A stretch of 64,000 nt of DNA. Source: Notospermus geniculatus. Its lineage: Eukaryota; Nemertea; Pilidiophora; Heteronemertea; Lineidae. Below are positions 34,575 to 48,179 of this stretch, one piece after another. The stretch lies in assembly GCA_002633025.1 (NCBI GenBank), contig NMRB01000175.1, positions 461,515 to 525,514 of the forward strand, written 5' to 3'. The notes beneath the pieces are model-generated. The model made no database searches. It was not told the origin of the DNA and saw only the letters and a list, made by a program, of their open reading frames with translations. The translations under genes were made by a program, and so were the position numbers. Each line of letters opens with the position of its first letter. Positions within the stretch are counted from its first letter, which is position 1.

Positions 34575-37500
34575 TTAAATCTATGTTATCAACACTTGTG
34601 TTATCTCTGCACACCATTCACATTTATCACACTGCAGGTACAGACATGACGGTCGATGGCGTCTTTTTCATCATTTTTTTGTACCTCATGATCCCGTGTC
34701 CTTGTGCTTCTCCAGTGACATGCAAATTAGTCCTCTTTTGAATGCAAAAGAAAAAACATGTGCAAACATGACAAACAGCATCATTATCAGTAATACCATG
34801 CCGGAATATGATGGAGACAATTTAGATGCGAAGTAGCACTGAAATTAGGGTAAGTGGTCATAAAGGTTTTGGAATATCAGAGTTCAGTACCTCAGACCAA
34901 ATTTGCATCAACTTCACCGTGGACTATCATATTGTGGCAATATTTCCATCCATCATCATCAACACAACAAAAGCAGGTCATGCCACTTCATTCACCCATA
35001 ATGACTGATAATAAAATGGTACCATCAACAACCTCAGGGGAAGGTCACACTGGGGGCAAAATACATGAGAGCTAATCAACAGCAACAGTCACTCGACTGA
35101 AGCCAGTAAAACAGTTACGAAGTTAGGAAATGGAGTCACTTTGTTTCGATGCATCGGAGGCCATAGACATGGTGCTCTGCTGGCATCAATTCAAAGTTGG
35201 GAATGTTTGGGTCCTCTCTAGGTCAGTTGCTGCTGAATTTTGATTTTGTACGATAAGGTATTGATGGTAGGTTTGATTAAATCACTGATTTATAATGCAT
35301 ATATGTCCATTGTTCTTCACTCAGGTGCTTTATAAGCGTCTACTTTGCAGAACTTCTCAAATGACATTGACATTGACAAGGTAAGCTACCCCAAATGTTG
35401 AGCACAAATTGCACACAATAGAAATGAGCAATGAGCAAGTAAAATCCGAAATTTTACTTGAAAAAGATAAGTAGAGTTCTCCTACCTTGAACCTTCGTTA
35501 AATTTTCAGCAGGTATGAGCAATCAAACTCCCCCTGAATGAAAAACTAACCAATATGTCCTCAGTATCAGTGCGTACAGTAGATATATCCAGTTACAGTA
35601 GCCTAAATAAGCGGCGGTCCCAAAGATGAATTGCGCACAAAACTTGAGAAGACAAAAGGGTTTGCCGATGCTGTGATCTAAATGAAACACTTTTGAAACT
35701 ATTTCAATGGGACACCGATTCCTACCTGAAGTAGTTGTTGGACAGCCAATAAATCCACACGCTATTAGAATTGCAGCACAGAAGATCAAAGCATAATCCA
35801 CAATACTAGACAACTTTGGCTTGTGAACGCTTGATCTCAAAATCAGTACCTGCAAACTTCAGTAACTGCAACCGAACCTGCTGGTCACATGGACTGCGTA
35901 GATCTGAGCGGGAACAATCCATTTGAGGCAGGGGAGATCGGGCTCCGGTTACTAGGTCATCAATTATTTACAATCTGTGACTTACTGATACGTAAACAAG
36001 GAGAGTCGCATTTCCTCTTTAATTTGAAAATGGGAAATTGGGCCATATTGACAATGTCACCTCGAGTTGTATCTCAATATCAATGTGATTTTGATAGTGG
36101 AGGGTGTGCTGCAGCCACCTTAATATTTGGTTCAGGTATTTCGAGCTTTTAATGTCTGTGTACATTGTACATCTGCATCTGCGATTAATGGGAGGAATCG
36201 GTACTACCATTTACACTGATACATGTACTCTACATGTACATGCCATCTACACCTATACATGTATCTACAATTTCTGAACTGATCTATAATAGAGGCGAAC
36301 AGTCTATAACGACGTGTGTGCGTGTACTGTAGTGTAGTTCCCTGGTACCATAAACATATCACAGATATATCTATGCTGTACCTGATCAAGACCTCTCTCA
36401 GGTCAGAGCAGCCATATCGCATGCTACATTGGGAATTTCCAATTTTAGACTACGCATCGCACAACTGACTACTTTATTATTTATACATAATACTCCTTTT
36501 TTTCTTATGAAGGCACTCATAGTTATTGCTGATAAATTATTGATATCGCAATATCACAACTGTCGGTGATGATGAATCTGAATGCAATATAAAAAACCTT
36601 CACCATCAGAAAAGCACGTACCCAGTACAAGGTGGTTAGGACACAATTAGTGACACAGACAATAATGGTGCAACCAATTTGCAATGCATCAGACAAGAAA
36701 TTTATACGGGCTGCGATACTTGGTAAATCATTGCACTTAACTGAAACATAAGGTGCATGTTTTTAACTGATTTTGTAGGACACAAAAACAGACGTCATCC
36801 AATTGTCGGTGAAAATTTGATTATAAAGTTTTATCATATTAATAACCAAAAAAATTCACTCGTTCTTTGGTACAAACCACTGATTTAGTAGTCATGGCGT
36901 TCCTCTTTTCAAATTTGAACTTCACTCTCTGATCTCTTTATCTTTCAACATTTCTGAAGAAGTTTATCGCATGTAGTCTAATCCCTTTTCCCATGAGATT
37001 TTGCTTTCTGAGATCAGCAAATTAAGATAAGATGGGCATTATTAATCCGTCACACTGAACCACATACACCCACACAAGGATTCTGACGATAGTTACCTTG
37101 CTCTGCTCACCTTCTTGAGCTTGATGTGCAGAACTGTAGAAAGTTGTTATCCTTTATCCTGCAAAACAAATGATGAGATGTTGATCAGGTTTTTTTCAGG
37201 TAAAATCTGTCTAAAGAAGATGGAAATTTACGAAAAATGATGACGTCTCAAAGTATTTCACCCTCCACTAGGTGTGGGCGAACTATCCAAATGGGTTTGT
37301 CTACTGTGTCTTTCATTTTGTGTCTTGTCCGATACTACGACCTTATAATAATGCTGACCGTCAGGTTAGTAACAAAAACTCATCGATTTAGGATCCCATA
37401 CTTCACACAATGTCTTTAGCTAAATGAATCAACCTAGGAAGAGATGTAGGCTACACATGTAGGCTACAACAGCATCCACAATTTCCCTCCAATACACAAT

Positions 37501-40500
37501 AAGGGGAGGCAATTTGGCTAGAATCCTCTCGTGGAAATGGTTTTGTCTCCAAAGGAGGAAATGTGACACTTAACTGTATTTCCTGATCATGAATAAAATC
37601 ACCAAATAGCATGTATAGCAAGCGAGGTAAGACAACATGCTATAATGTAACTACGGAGAGCAACAACATTTTGTGACTTTTTATGTAGGCTATACAGTGC
37701 TGCTAACAGTAGAACCTTTAAACGATATTATGCCTACTATTTTTTCTTTTTAATTAGAACATTGCCATCGCTGGATCAACGAAATTAATGCAACAATGGG
37801 ATTACAACACGCTGGCCAACAGATCCCGGTTGAGAACAGGAGCATCAAATTAGCCTTTTTTATCACAAAACACACAAAAATGAAGAAAAACGTACAAGTC
37901 AGCCCGGCTCCAAGAAACTTTAAGATGTCTCTTGGGAATTTCCTAACCGTATCTGGAAACCTCGGTAAAAAACACTCTCAGCAGCATCGAATAGGTCAAC
38001 GGCAAAGAGTGCAATCAGCTCGTCCACTGCTGTCACATTCAGGTACTTAGGCTAAAAGCTCTCCAGCCATTCTGTTTTACCACTAGAGTCAATTGTGATT
38101 ACCATCAGATATTTGTGAAAGGAGAGTTATCCTTTGGCATGTACAGCACAGTTGCCGAGTGCTCTCTGGAGTTGCTCTCCAATAGTATTGAGGAGAATGT
38201 CTGATGGTGAATTAGCTCTCTTATTGGAAATTTGAGAACCGACATTTAGATGTCAAAGAAAATGTCTATCAGACTGTTGGCACTAGTCTTTTTGCATCCG
38301 ATTTTTGTTTCCGAAACAAAAAAGCAGCTTCTCTCAGACACCAAAGGGTTGTCTTCTCGACGTCAAGGACTTGCCGGAAAAGCTATCGGAACACTGACCC
38401 AGTTTGTATCGACATTCTAGATTGCTACTTAGAAAAAAAGACAGGGCGCTTGACATCGAGGCCATGTCGACTGTATTCAAGACACATTGGATACAACGAA
38501 TGAGCACTATCCTTGTCGTTTTCAGTAAAGCACATTTGCAACCTTTTTTTCAGGGAATATGATATCGCATCTATAAATCAAAGCTCTATACATCATGAGT
38601 GATTTCTTGCACTGGTAGTACCAGAATACATTTCTTAACACCAGCAACTGAAGCTTGAAGTGTTACATTGAGTCAAAGTAGCAGTTGTAGCCAATGTTTG
38701 TTGATTCTGTCATTGGTATAACCCAATAGTATACGTCACAAAAGATGTTCTGTGGCCATCTTTACATGTATTAAGTGAAATTCTTCAGTTGCCAAAGACT
38801 AGGCTGGTAGCTTTACTATCACAAGTGCCATTCATTCAAAACGACAGCCCTTCCAGTGGACGCCCAACATATCTTTATTCAACAGAACTAGTGTTGGTAG
38901 CGCCATGTTCGTACTAGCGGCTAATTATCTCTCATTGTACAAGCTTGGTGAAGCAGGTGTTGACTAGGATAAGGCAATTACATTACACTCTAATAAGATC
39001 ACTGCACAACTCCTGAAGGAATTAGACAAATCTTGTCTTGGATGAGGTTTTCAGGTAATTTGTCCATCAACAGCAATCGATAGACCACTAGAGCTGGTTA
39101 CTCGTATAGTGTTGCATTTATAGCTTTTTCGGTTTGGAGTTTTTGTGGCCACATAGCCGTGGGTGATGGAAAGATCTTCAAAAACCAATCATCCTTTCTA
39201 CAGAATAGCTTCAGAATATGTAATGAAAGAAACTGAATGCAGCTGCATTGAATTTGATGCACAATACATTAACGTGTCTCTCAGTTTGTTTATGAAACTA
39301 ATCTCAAATAATACGTGAGTATGAAATGATAAACAATGACATGAATGGGGTGCAACGATTTTCTGGCTGCAATTATAGAGGAATGCCCAGTTCAATCCAC
39401 TAATAATGTTATCATTTTTCTAAGAAAAGAAAAACCGATGATCAACATTTCTTTCTGCTGTGTCGCAGAGAACAATCATATTAATACAAAAAAACGAAAA
39501 TCAGAATAACATATATGATTCATTAAATGTCTTTTTTTATCGTTTTCTTTGATATACATGTACAAGGCTACATGGCACATCACTGAGTCGTTGTTTGTAG
39601 TGAAATAACCAAGAGGGATGGGTCAACAATTTTACAGGTAAAACTTCAACTGTTTCATTTTTCACATCCGGAATAAGCTCAAGAAGCTGTCTTCCCAGCT
39701 TAAGAAATGAAGGGCCCTTTAAACTGACAACCGTATACTATTACTACTCACAGTGATTGTGATGGATGTTTGGCATTTCTTGGTGATCGGATTAAGAGCA
39801 GAAGGTCAGTTATCCTTCTCCTGTTCAGTCAACAATAGGGTACTTTATCAACTTCAATATAATCCCTATTACTTACAGGAAGAAAAGGAATCACTGACCT
39901 GATATGGCTTGACAGTCAGAATGAGATCTTGTAGACACCACTGTATAGATTGGTTTAGGTTTTCGATTAGATGCTGTGTTGACTGTATGGACCAATAAAT
40001 GTCCCAATGCACACAGTGGCCATCAAATATTCCCTGGGACTTTCCCAGGGGATTTGATTCGTATTTCTTGAAATCAACACAGTGACTGGTACAGAGTGGG
40101 AAGATGAAACAGAAAGCTGAAAATCCCTTTTAACTCACTACAGTAATCCTTCAACTACAGAAGCAGTGAACTACACCGTTTTTTAGCCAATGACGTTTTC
40201 CCTTTGAAATCATTCATATACTGTGCGACTCTTTGTGAAGTGGCCTATTCCTTTCCATTCGGACCCACATAGCTCCAAGAATTGGTATTGTCCAACTTAA
40301 GCAGCATCAACTTGTGTATGCATATATCAAATTAATGTAACTCTTGTTAATTCCGGGGTACAATTGATGGCAGACAACTTCGAAGTTCCCTTAGAATGTT
40401 TCAGAGAGGAAAATCCTTCAACACATCATATTACCTTTAACATGAGCAGAGTAATTGTTGTTTTGGGACTACAAGAGATGCAACACAACTTGAGTGCTTT

Positions 40501-40909
40501 CTCAGCCACACATAATAGCATTATACCAAACACTTCCCAGAGAATAACTCTTGCACCCATTCACTTTCTGGTCATGATAACATGCAAAACACAGAACGAT
40601 CAAATGCTCATTTTTCAAATGGCAATAGTTGGTAGCAATCATCATAATCGCCAAATGGGTCGTTATATTTAACTCAAGTTGGTTTGCAGAGGAAAATTCC
40701 CAAGGCTAAGGTATAAAACCATTGGTAGCAAGTGGTGAAATATTGCTGTAATCAAATTAAAGAGGATGGCAGTAAAAAGTTACCTGCTCGTCTCTCGAGA
40801 TGACGTATTTCAACCGGACCGCAGCCTGCAATGGGTTTTCAACAAAACTGCAGCCAATGGCTATCACTGGATTTGCCACTGCCCATAGTAAAATACGTGT
40901 GTAGTAATT

Positions 40910-40933
40910 GACCATACATGTACATGTATGGTC
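40910..40933. repeat. perfect 24-bp palindrome
   Basis: The two halves gaccatacatgt and acatgtatggtc are exact reverse complements with no spacer. The acatgta core is common throughout this genome segment, which lowers its significance. Confidence 0.8.
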
Positions 40934-42442
40934 ATGTGCCTATTTTGTCGATACCCTCTTGTCAAATGATGGATTACTAGAATTGCACAACATCTGTCAG
41001 CTCCTTGCAACCGCCACTTCAGACATATTGCCATTTCCTCAAAGTAACAAACATTCATAAAAAATATAGCAATGTTTTTTTTTTCATTCTGATTTGCGTC
41101 TTGAAAATATAAGCCTTTAAGGCTTACAATTTCAATTCTAATCATCATTCTGAGGGCAGACTCGGTTAGCATGAAACATTAGTAATTTGCTAACAAATTC
41201 CTCAATTTCTGTTACAAGCTAATGAAAATCCAGGGTTCAGAGAATTAGCTGCAAATGAGATACTATTTTGAGCCAGAATGTCTGGTTGTGTTCATCTCAA
41301 TTCCAAGGGAGAACTCCTGTGGTTAATGATGAGACAATGAGCTACTCAATAAACTAAGGTAGGTGACGCACAAGAATCCCATGAGAACGGATCATGAATT
41401 TTCATTAGAGGTATCCTACAGACTGTACAAGTAACTAGTCTGGGTTTTGGACAACTGACTGTCTCCACTGCTCTTTTTAAGTTTGTTTCATTTTTAATTG
41501 TATTCAAAAAGTATCATCGTTAGTAAAAAAACGAATCAATCATGATGATTAAGTTAGCTCAATCAATTTAAGGACTCCTGTGATCATTTACAAGTTGTGA
41601 GAAGAACTACATGTATTCACCTTTTGAAATTTGCTGAGTGTGTTAGTACAGGGCGATACCTGATGGTGGATACAAGAGGCACAGCAAGTGATCGGTTTCA
41701 ATAACGTAACTACATCAAGGTTATCTGCGATAGGACATTCAGAATGCTTGCTTCAAAGCAGTGAGAAGGCATTTTTCTATGTTCTGATACCAAAGATGCC
41801 AACTGCACCAGAAGTGAGAAATGGTCCTCTAAAAATAAGGGTCAGTCACCACTCCTGCAATCTCCTCAAAATCAAAATCAAAACCTATATACAAAGAGTT
41901 TCTGTCATTCGTTTCCTGGTTTGACATCACCAATGGAGCTATCGACTTCATGAATGACAGGAACCAGCCCCTCGAGGGCCTGTTGCCACGATCTTTATTG
42001 CTTGTATATTTTCTGCTTGACTTAAAACAATCTGCCAACAGATTTTCTCATGTGGATGGTCTTGAAGCAGGTGTTATGGTGGAAAACTAATACCATATCT
42101 TCCATATAAAGTTGGCCATCTATCCCTAAGTAATCTCTATGGGGCGAGTGGCTTCAGTGGCCATTACATGCAAAATAAGCTAATGTCAAAAGGTTTTCTG
42201 GTGTCTATACAGGCGTTAGGGTATAAAACAGAAAAGATCTGTCATTTTCAAGTTGACCTTCAACCTCTTATTGGTATTTTCGTATAGTGAACAGTTTCAG
42301 TTAACATCATTTACAAAATAAGCCAAGGATTTAGAAGATTCAACAGTTTTGCCAATCATTGCCAACAAGAATTGCCATGGGATTTCATAAACGATATCGA
42401 TAGTGCTCACATTGTGATTCACTATTACATCAGAATCACTCT

Positions 42443-42743
42443 NNNNNNNNNNNNNNNNNNNNNNNNNNNNNNNNNNNNNNNNNNNNNNNNNNNNNNNNNN
42501 NNNNNNNNNNNNNNNNNNNNNNNNNNNNNNNNNNNNNNNNNNNNNNNNNNNNNNNNNNNNNNNNNNNNNNNNNNNNNNNNNNNNNNNNNNNNNNNNNNNN
42601 NNNNNNNNNNNNNNNNNNNNNNNNNNNNNNNNNNNNNNNNNNNNNNNNNNNNNNNNNNNNNNNNNNNNNNNNNNNNNNNNNNNNNNNNNNNNNNNNNNNN
42701 NNNNNNNNNNNNNNNNNNNNNNNNNNNNNNNNNNNNNNNNNNN
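42443..42743. other. assembly gap (301 N)
   Basis: A run of N. The flanks are spacer sequence and give no clue to the missing content. Confidence 1.
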
Positions 42744-44317
42744 CGCATCATTATCTGTTTGTGGTATTAACTGTCTCTGAACGAAATGCTGTATCTTTTC
42801 AGAGATGAAGCAACAGATAAACCTGGTGCGTTATCAGGGAGTCATCTCACAGCACCAATCAGGATGAATTGTGTATTCTATCCTACTTCTGGATGATGGT
42901 AATTGAAGTGGCCACTGAAGAGTGCTAGCGATTTACATTCTTTTTCCCCAGATACTGGTTGACCAATCTGAAAACGAGTCAGCGACTCTTCGTGTCTTTG
43001 ATCTTGGCTATTGCCGCCTTTGATGCGATCATACTGCAAGGTGGATCTCTCAAGAGGAGAGTCAAGCAGTGTAGGCAAGTGGATTGAAATTGATAAGGCT
43101 TATCTCAACAATACAGGGCACAAATCCACTGAGAGTATAGGCTACAAACTCCGAGACGATCTGGAGAGATTCTGCCCAGGGACGGAAGCTTTTAATAGTG
43201 TGTGGGTTGCATGATCATCTTCACGGCTGTTAACTTAGGACATGGCAAAAAGTGATCATCTCAGTACTTTTGATGCGAGAGACTACTGCTCAAAAATCTA
43301 AACAGATTACACTGTTCTGTCTGCCCGATTTACAAATCACTAAATCACAACTTCAAAGGAAAACTCAAAAATGAGATACGTCTCCCTGACCAAAGCAATA
43401 TCATATATCCTTTAAGATATTGCCTGCAGGGAAAATGGATCTTATCTGTTTGATCATGATTGTTTGAGGTTTTGGAAAGAAGCCTGAAAAACGCATTTAC
43501 CACCATCATCAACTTTGAAGACTGCTAATTCATTTGCAACTTGATCTTGTCTTGCTGTAAGAGATCAACTGGTTATAAAGAATATGGAGTTGAAGTTTAC
43601 GTTTCTGTATGAAGAAAGGTCAAACCTTCAGGGATTACTTTTCATCATTAAAACTTAAATCTCAACTTAGTGTTAGTGTTTGCACTCCCCCGTTTTAATC
43701 ACATCTTCAGTTCAACAGCTTGTGTCTCCTTTGTTCATTTTTTTGCGCATAGTAAGCAGTTGGCAACCTCAATTTACGTATTTACGACATGTATTTCTAC
43801 ATGTCCAGGGCACTGGCAGTCCAAATGATATCCATCCCTCGGAGTCAGGTAAAACTCCATCAGAGGACACAATGGATTCATATCTCCTCTTATTATTGAT
43901 TCCTTCCCTGTCTTTGTCACTGTAACTCAGCCATATAATCTGACCAAGACCAGGCAACACCACATTGTCCAAGAAGATGAAAATATTGGAATACCAGGAC
44001 AACAAATCAATAAAGGCTGAAATATCAGCAACATATTGCTGCCATGTGATAACTTCTAGACCAAGGGCATTTGTCCTGAGGAATGACCAAGTCTTCAAGG
44101 AGACATATTTCTTCATGACTGTATTGTAACTCTACATGCTCTCTGATCATTCAACACAAAATGGTCATGTATCTTTCCTGAGAGCGATGCCATGGTTTGC
44201 ACAGGATATTGTTGTCGTTGATACCAGCAGGAGAGGACGCCAGAGGAAATTGATGTATACATGATTTTCGTTGTTCTACAGAAGATCTGATGTGCATTCG
44301 TAAAAAAGCACGCTCCA

Positions 44318-44512
44318 CACTGTAAAATATCATCCGTTTTTATGGGTACGGACCCGTGGGTACACATACCAACATGGGAACACCAAACTCATTCGGAGTT
44401 CAGTATGTCCCCGTATGATGGGTACAGCGGGCCCATGGGAAATGGGCTTAAAAATTGGACAAGGAATTTACCCATTGCCATGGGTACGCTGTACCTATTT
44501 GTTTTTACAGTG
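44318..44512. mobile_element. CACTA (EnSpm)-like MITE, 195 bp
   Basis: The ends cactgtaaaa and tttttacagtg are inverted, and both flanks are CA. A CACT(G/A) start with a 2-3 bp duplication fits animal EnSpm/CACTA elements. The interior is rich in tgggtac words (tgggtacggac, tgggtacacat, tgggtacagc, tgggtacgctg), as in subterminal repeats of that group. No coding potential. Confidence 0.7.
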
Positions 44513-47470
44513 CATACACGATATTTTGACAGAATCCTGTATATGTACAAAGAAATGCTGATCCATCTAGTCGTACACTGATCAAGACGCAAGGACTGTT
44601 TAGTCCCAGATGTACGTTCATCTAAAAAGTATGGAAGATTCTTATCTTATTAGTAACAGGACCAACTCTGTCAACCAGCCTCAACGCTACAGCCTTCTAC
44701 CAAATACTTTTCCTGAAAGACTAATGGTGTAGCTAAAAGAAACCAAAAGATCTCTTATTATAGAATCCAGACAGAAGTACGTCGTCTTCAAACAATGATT
44801 CGAATAAGTGAAACTACTTGTATGTGAAAGCAGTATCAAAAGAAAAGTCTCGTCATCTTCATACTCTACGTGACAAGTCTATTCGCTCGCTTATCTATTT
44901 TTGATTGCATGTACTTTTATCTTAGATATCAACAGTTCTTTGAACTGCATACTGAGAAAAGCGGACAAAAATATTCCAGGCACAATGTGACTTGCTAGGA
45001 TACTCATCGATTTCCTCTCTTTAATCTTCAGCATCCTTGGTGGCTAATTAATAAACGAGGAGCTCAACCATATTGTTTCTTGGCACGATGTCATGAACCA
45101 CACGCAAGCCGAGGTTCAAAACAGAATGTTCAAAAGAAGCAAGGCACACCTTGTATTCTATTGTTGAATTATTTTGACAACAAGACTGGTTTTAATGTAC
45201 AATGTGATAAGAGATGCTGTTTAAAAATGCAAGCCAACAAACATAAAGTGCATGACTTGTGAAGAAATCTGAATCTTCACATGCATGATGTATGTGATTA
45301 ATTAAACCAGAGAACATGACTTGCTTAATTCTTCATATCATTCCTTTAATCTGCATAAGCAATGAAAGATAACTGAATAATTTAATGGTGCAGCAATTTA
45401 ACTCTTAACTTGGCTAACTCAATTCTGATTATAATGAACTCCAAGCCATTTGTCAGTGTAGGAACACTTATCATACCTTATGTGAATAATTCTTATTGGC
45501 AAAGTTATTATCTCATTAGAACTTGTCTTAAACGAATGTAAGATGAGGTAAGTGTACAAATGAACCTTCGTTCGGTGAATGATCTCTAAAGGAGCCATTT
45601 CACCGTAAATATTAATAGTAATCTGTTGCAAATCACAAGAAATCTAGGGAAATTACCATTCAAAGTAGACCTAGTATTTACAGTCATATCTCAAAGCTTT
45701 CAGTCATCTTCAAAGGCTTGTAGCCATTGTTACTATCCATTGATTCACAAGCCTTTTATACGGAGCACAATAGACCATAAGAAATGGCATTGACTTCAAA
45801 GAGATGGTGACTTCTAAAAGGCCTTCATCAGGACAAGTCACCCACTGCATTTGGTAAGTAGGTTTGTAGGTTTTTTTGCCAGAATTATGAATACATGTGA
45901 ATAACTTTTAATAACAGTGTGAACACAAATAGAAGTGTACGATAAGAACTTCTCTCAGCATCAGCTATCACAGAAAGGTCGGCAAGTAAAGTGCATCCCT
46001 CTAGTCAGTTTACCATGCAATACACTGCATGTGTTTTTTTTAATTACTGGATATTTTTAATGCAACTTTATCATGGCATTCCAAACTTAGAAATTTCTAA
46101 AGAAACAGAATTGTGGTACTCAGTTAAGTGTTGAAGATGCGACTAAATACAGATATCACAGGAAAAGGGACCATTACATTAGCGATATAAAAGAAAATAC
46201 ATCTGATCTCCTGCAGAGAAGAACATTGTCGTTACAGTATTCCACGGTATCTTGAAGAAAGACATGAATCGATTATGACTTGCGCAGGAAACAGCTCTAT
46301 GCTGTCATGCACTTGAGTGAGTCTGTTCATTCAAGTGGGATAAATCTGCAATTCTCCCTTCACTTCTCCCTGTGCAGCTGATGGAAGTAATCAACACATC
46401 TAGGACGTCAATCAAAATATCTTGACAATATTGTCAAAGTCAGAAAGGTTAGAAGACACCTTCTGGAATCAACATGATTAACTCCTTTGTATGGAAGATA
46501 CCAATATATGATGATAGGTCAATACTGTAGTGCAAAGATATCGTCTTGCTCTCTGACAGATGCAGACTCTATATTTTCATTCAAAAGAACCTATCATTGA
46601 CTGTTTCATTGACTGAGTGTGATATGGAGTGGCAGCCAACCAGATTTTGTAACCTAACACTTTCCACAAAGTCTGATATCAGACAAGATTTTGCCCGAGT
46701 ACTACTGTGAAAGGTTAGGAGGAAAGACTGCACGTTTACATACAGAGCAATTTCAGAACCATTCATTGACATTGCACAAAAGACCTGCAGGGGGTATTAG
46801 AGATTGAAAATCACTGGTCGACAAATGCTGGTAAAGAATGATTCTCAGCAATAAAACGTCATTCATCACCAAGCATCTGACATTTCCAGTGTTAAATTGA
46901 CGTGTCAGCGCCTAATAGGCAGTCAGACTCTTTAAAATTACTTCAACTTTCCATTACCTTCATCACGTTGGCATTTTCCGACCTTAGTTAGTCTGTGTTC
47001 AAATTCGATTTTTTTTTGTTAATCTTGTAATTTTGAAAAGACTTCCGGTGACCATGCTATGGTATTGGTTAATATTAAAATCATAATGGTGAACATTTTG
47101 AATTCATGCAGAGAAGAGTCAGTGAGATTCATATGGTGTAAAGGAATAGCAAGAAGTTCGATCAATGTAGGTGTATTGATCAACACATGTTGAGAATTGA
47201 ATTCTGACAAAAACAGCAGATTTCTTTCCCTTCGATCAATCTTTGAATTAAAAATGTTCCTACAAATGTATGTTATACTTATCAAAAGAAGCCATAAGAA
47301 CCGAGTGGTCATGATATACATGTATGTATCATACAAAATGTACAAGCAACAAATGACGGCCAAAAATCGTTCGCCCAAGACCTTCAAAAAGGTTTGACGA
47401 CAACTCCTACATTGCATCCCTATTTGGGCATATAACAAGGGTTATACATGTATAAAGTTCATCATCACTA
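44513..47470. other. spacer without recognisable gene
   Basis: No reading frame with family motifs. Nothing structured was noticed except the shared word at 44885-44904. Confidence 0.5.
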
Positions 47471-48179
47471 CAGAGTGGCTCAATAAAAATGTTACACTTA
47501 CAAAATGGTCAATATCGTTTATAATTTTGGCATTTACCCTAAAATATGCATATGTACTTGAAGAGCAAGCTCTCTCGATTAATTTGACACCAGCAGATTC
47601 AAAATCCTTCCATGGTTGACTGCACAGGACAAATTTTATTGACTCATGTGAAATCTGACTTGCCCCAACTTCTCAGGGAATGACCAGGACAAAGGTACTG
47701 GACCAAAGTCCATGCGTTTATGATTGACCTCATACCCCGTCCATGTGCAATGTGCACCAAGAAATAACCATGTGAATTTCATGTTCACTGTCCATACGTA
47801 AAGAAGGGATTGGTCATTAATTCTTGTCCTGTTCAACCACTGAGAAGTTGGCGCAAGTCAGATTTCACACGAGTCAATAAAATCTGTCCTGTGCAGTCAA
47901 CCATGGAAAGAGTTTGAATCTGCTGGTGTCAAATTAATCGAGAGAGCTTGCTCTTCAAGTACATAATATGTATATTTTAGGGTATATACATTGTACGTTA
48001 AATGTCTTTTCTGGTCTCTCCAACTGAAAAGTGCCTGAGGAAGACCCCGGTTGTGGTCGAAAATTTGCAAGATTCTGGAAGTTGACTTCTTGATATTTAT
48101 CTTTATGGTAAATCCAATATTATAAAAGATTTGACCATTTTGTAACGTAAGTGTAACATTTTTTTATTGAGCCACTCTG
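47471..48179. mobile_element. Tc1/mariner-like inverted-repeat element, 709 bp, TA flanks
   Basis: The ends cagagtggctcaataaaaat and the reverse complement are flanked by TA on both sides. The arms extend about 230 bp on the left and more on the right, through ttaatttgacaccagcagat, ccatggttgactgcacagga and ctgacttg. The right arm holds about 126 bp (about 47985-48110) absent from the left arm, between two ggta words, so it is a secondary insertion. There is no transposase frame. Confidence 0.8.
47985..48110 (+). other. insertion in one arm of the TA-flanked element, possible retroelement 3' end
   Basis: The left arm reads without interruption where the right arm has this segment between two ggta words, so it arrived later. 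It holds ctgagga at 48035-48041 and gaaa at 48059-48062, separated by a short hairpin (gacc / ggtc). It ends in tatttatctttatgg. The ctgagga-hairpin-gaaa order resembles the core of hammerhead ribozymes found in Penelope-like elements, but the remaining helices are not evident. It may equally be the C-terminal coding end of another retroelement. Confidence 0.35.

Larger units (their letters stand above)
34575..44317. other. long spacer without supported gene
   Basis: AT-rich sequence with scattered short open frames and a 301-N gap. A minus-strand candidate exon at 35726-35849 has acceptor and donor sites but no recognised family; it is discussed among the rejected items. A 24-bp perfect palindrome lies at 40910-40933. 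Confidence 0.5.

Noticed and set aside
35726-35849. Possible minus-strand exon (124 nt) with TGCAG acceptor and TTCAG|GTAGG donor, encoding a hydrophobic stretch IVDYALIFCAAILIACGFIG.
   Set aside because: No family recognised and no compatible neighbouring exon found; one hydrophobic run with splice-like borders can arise by chance.
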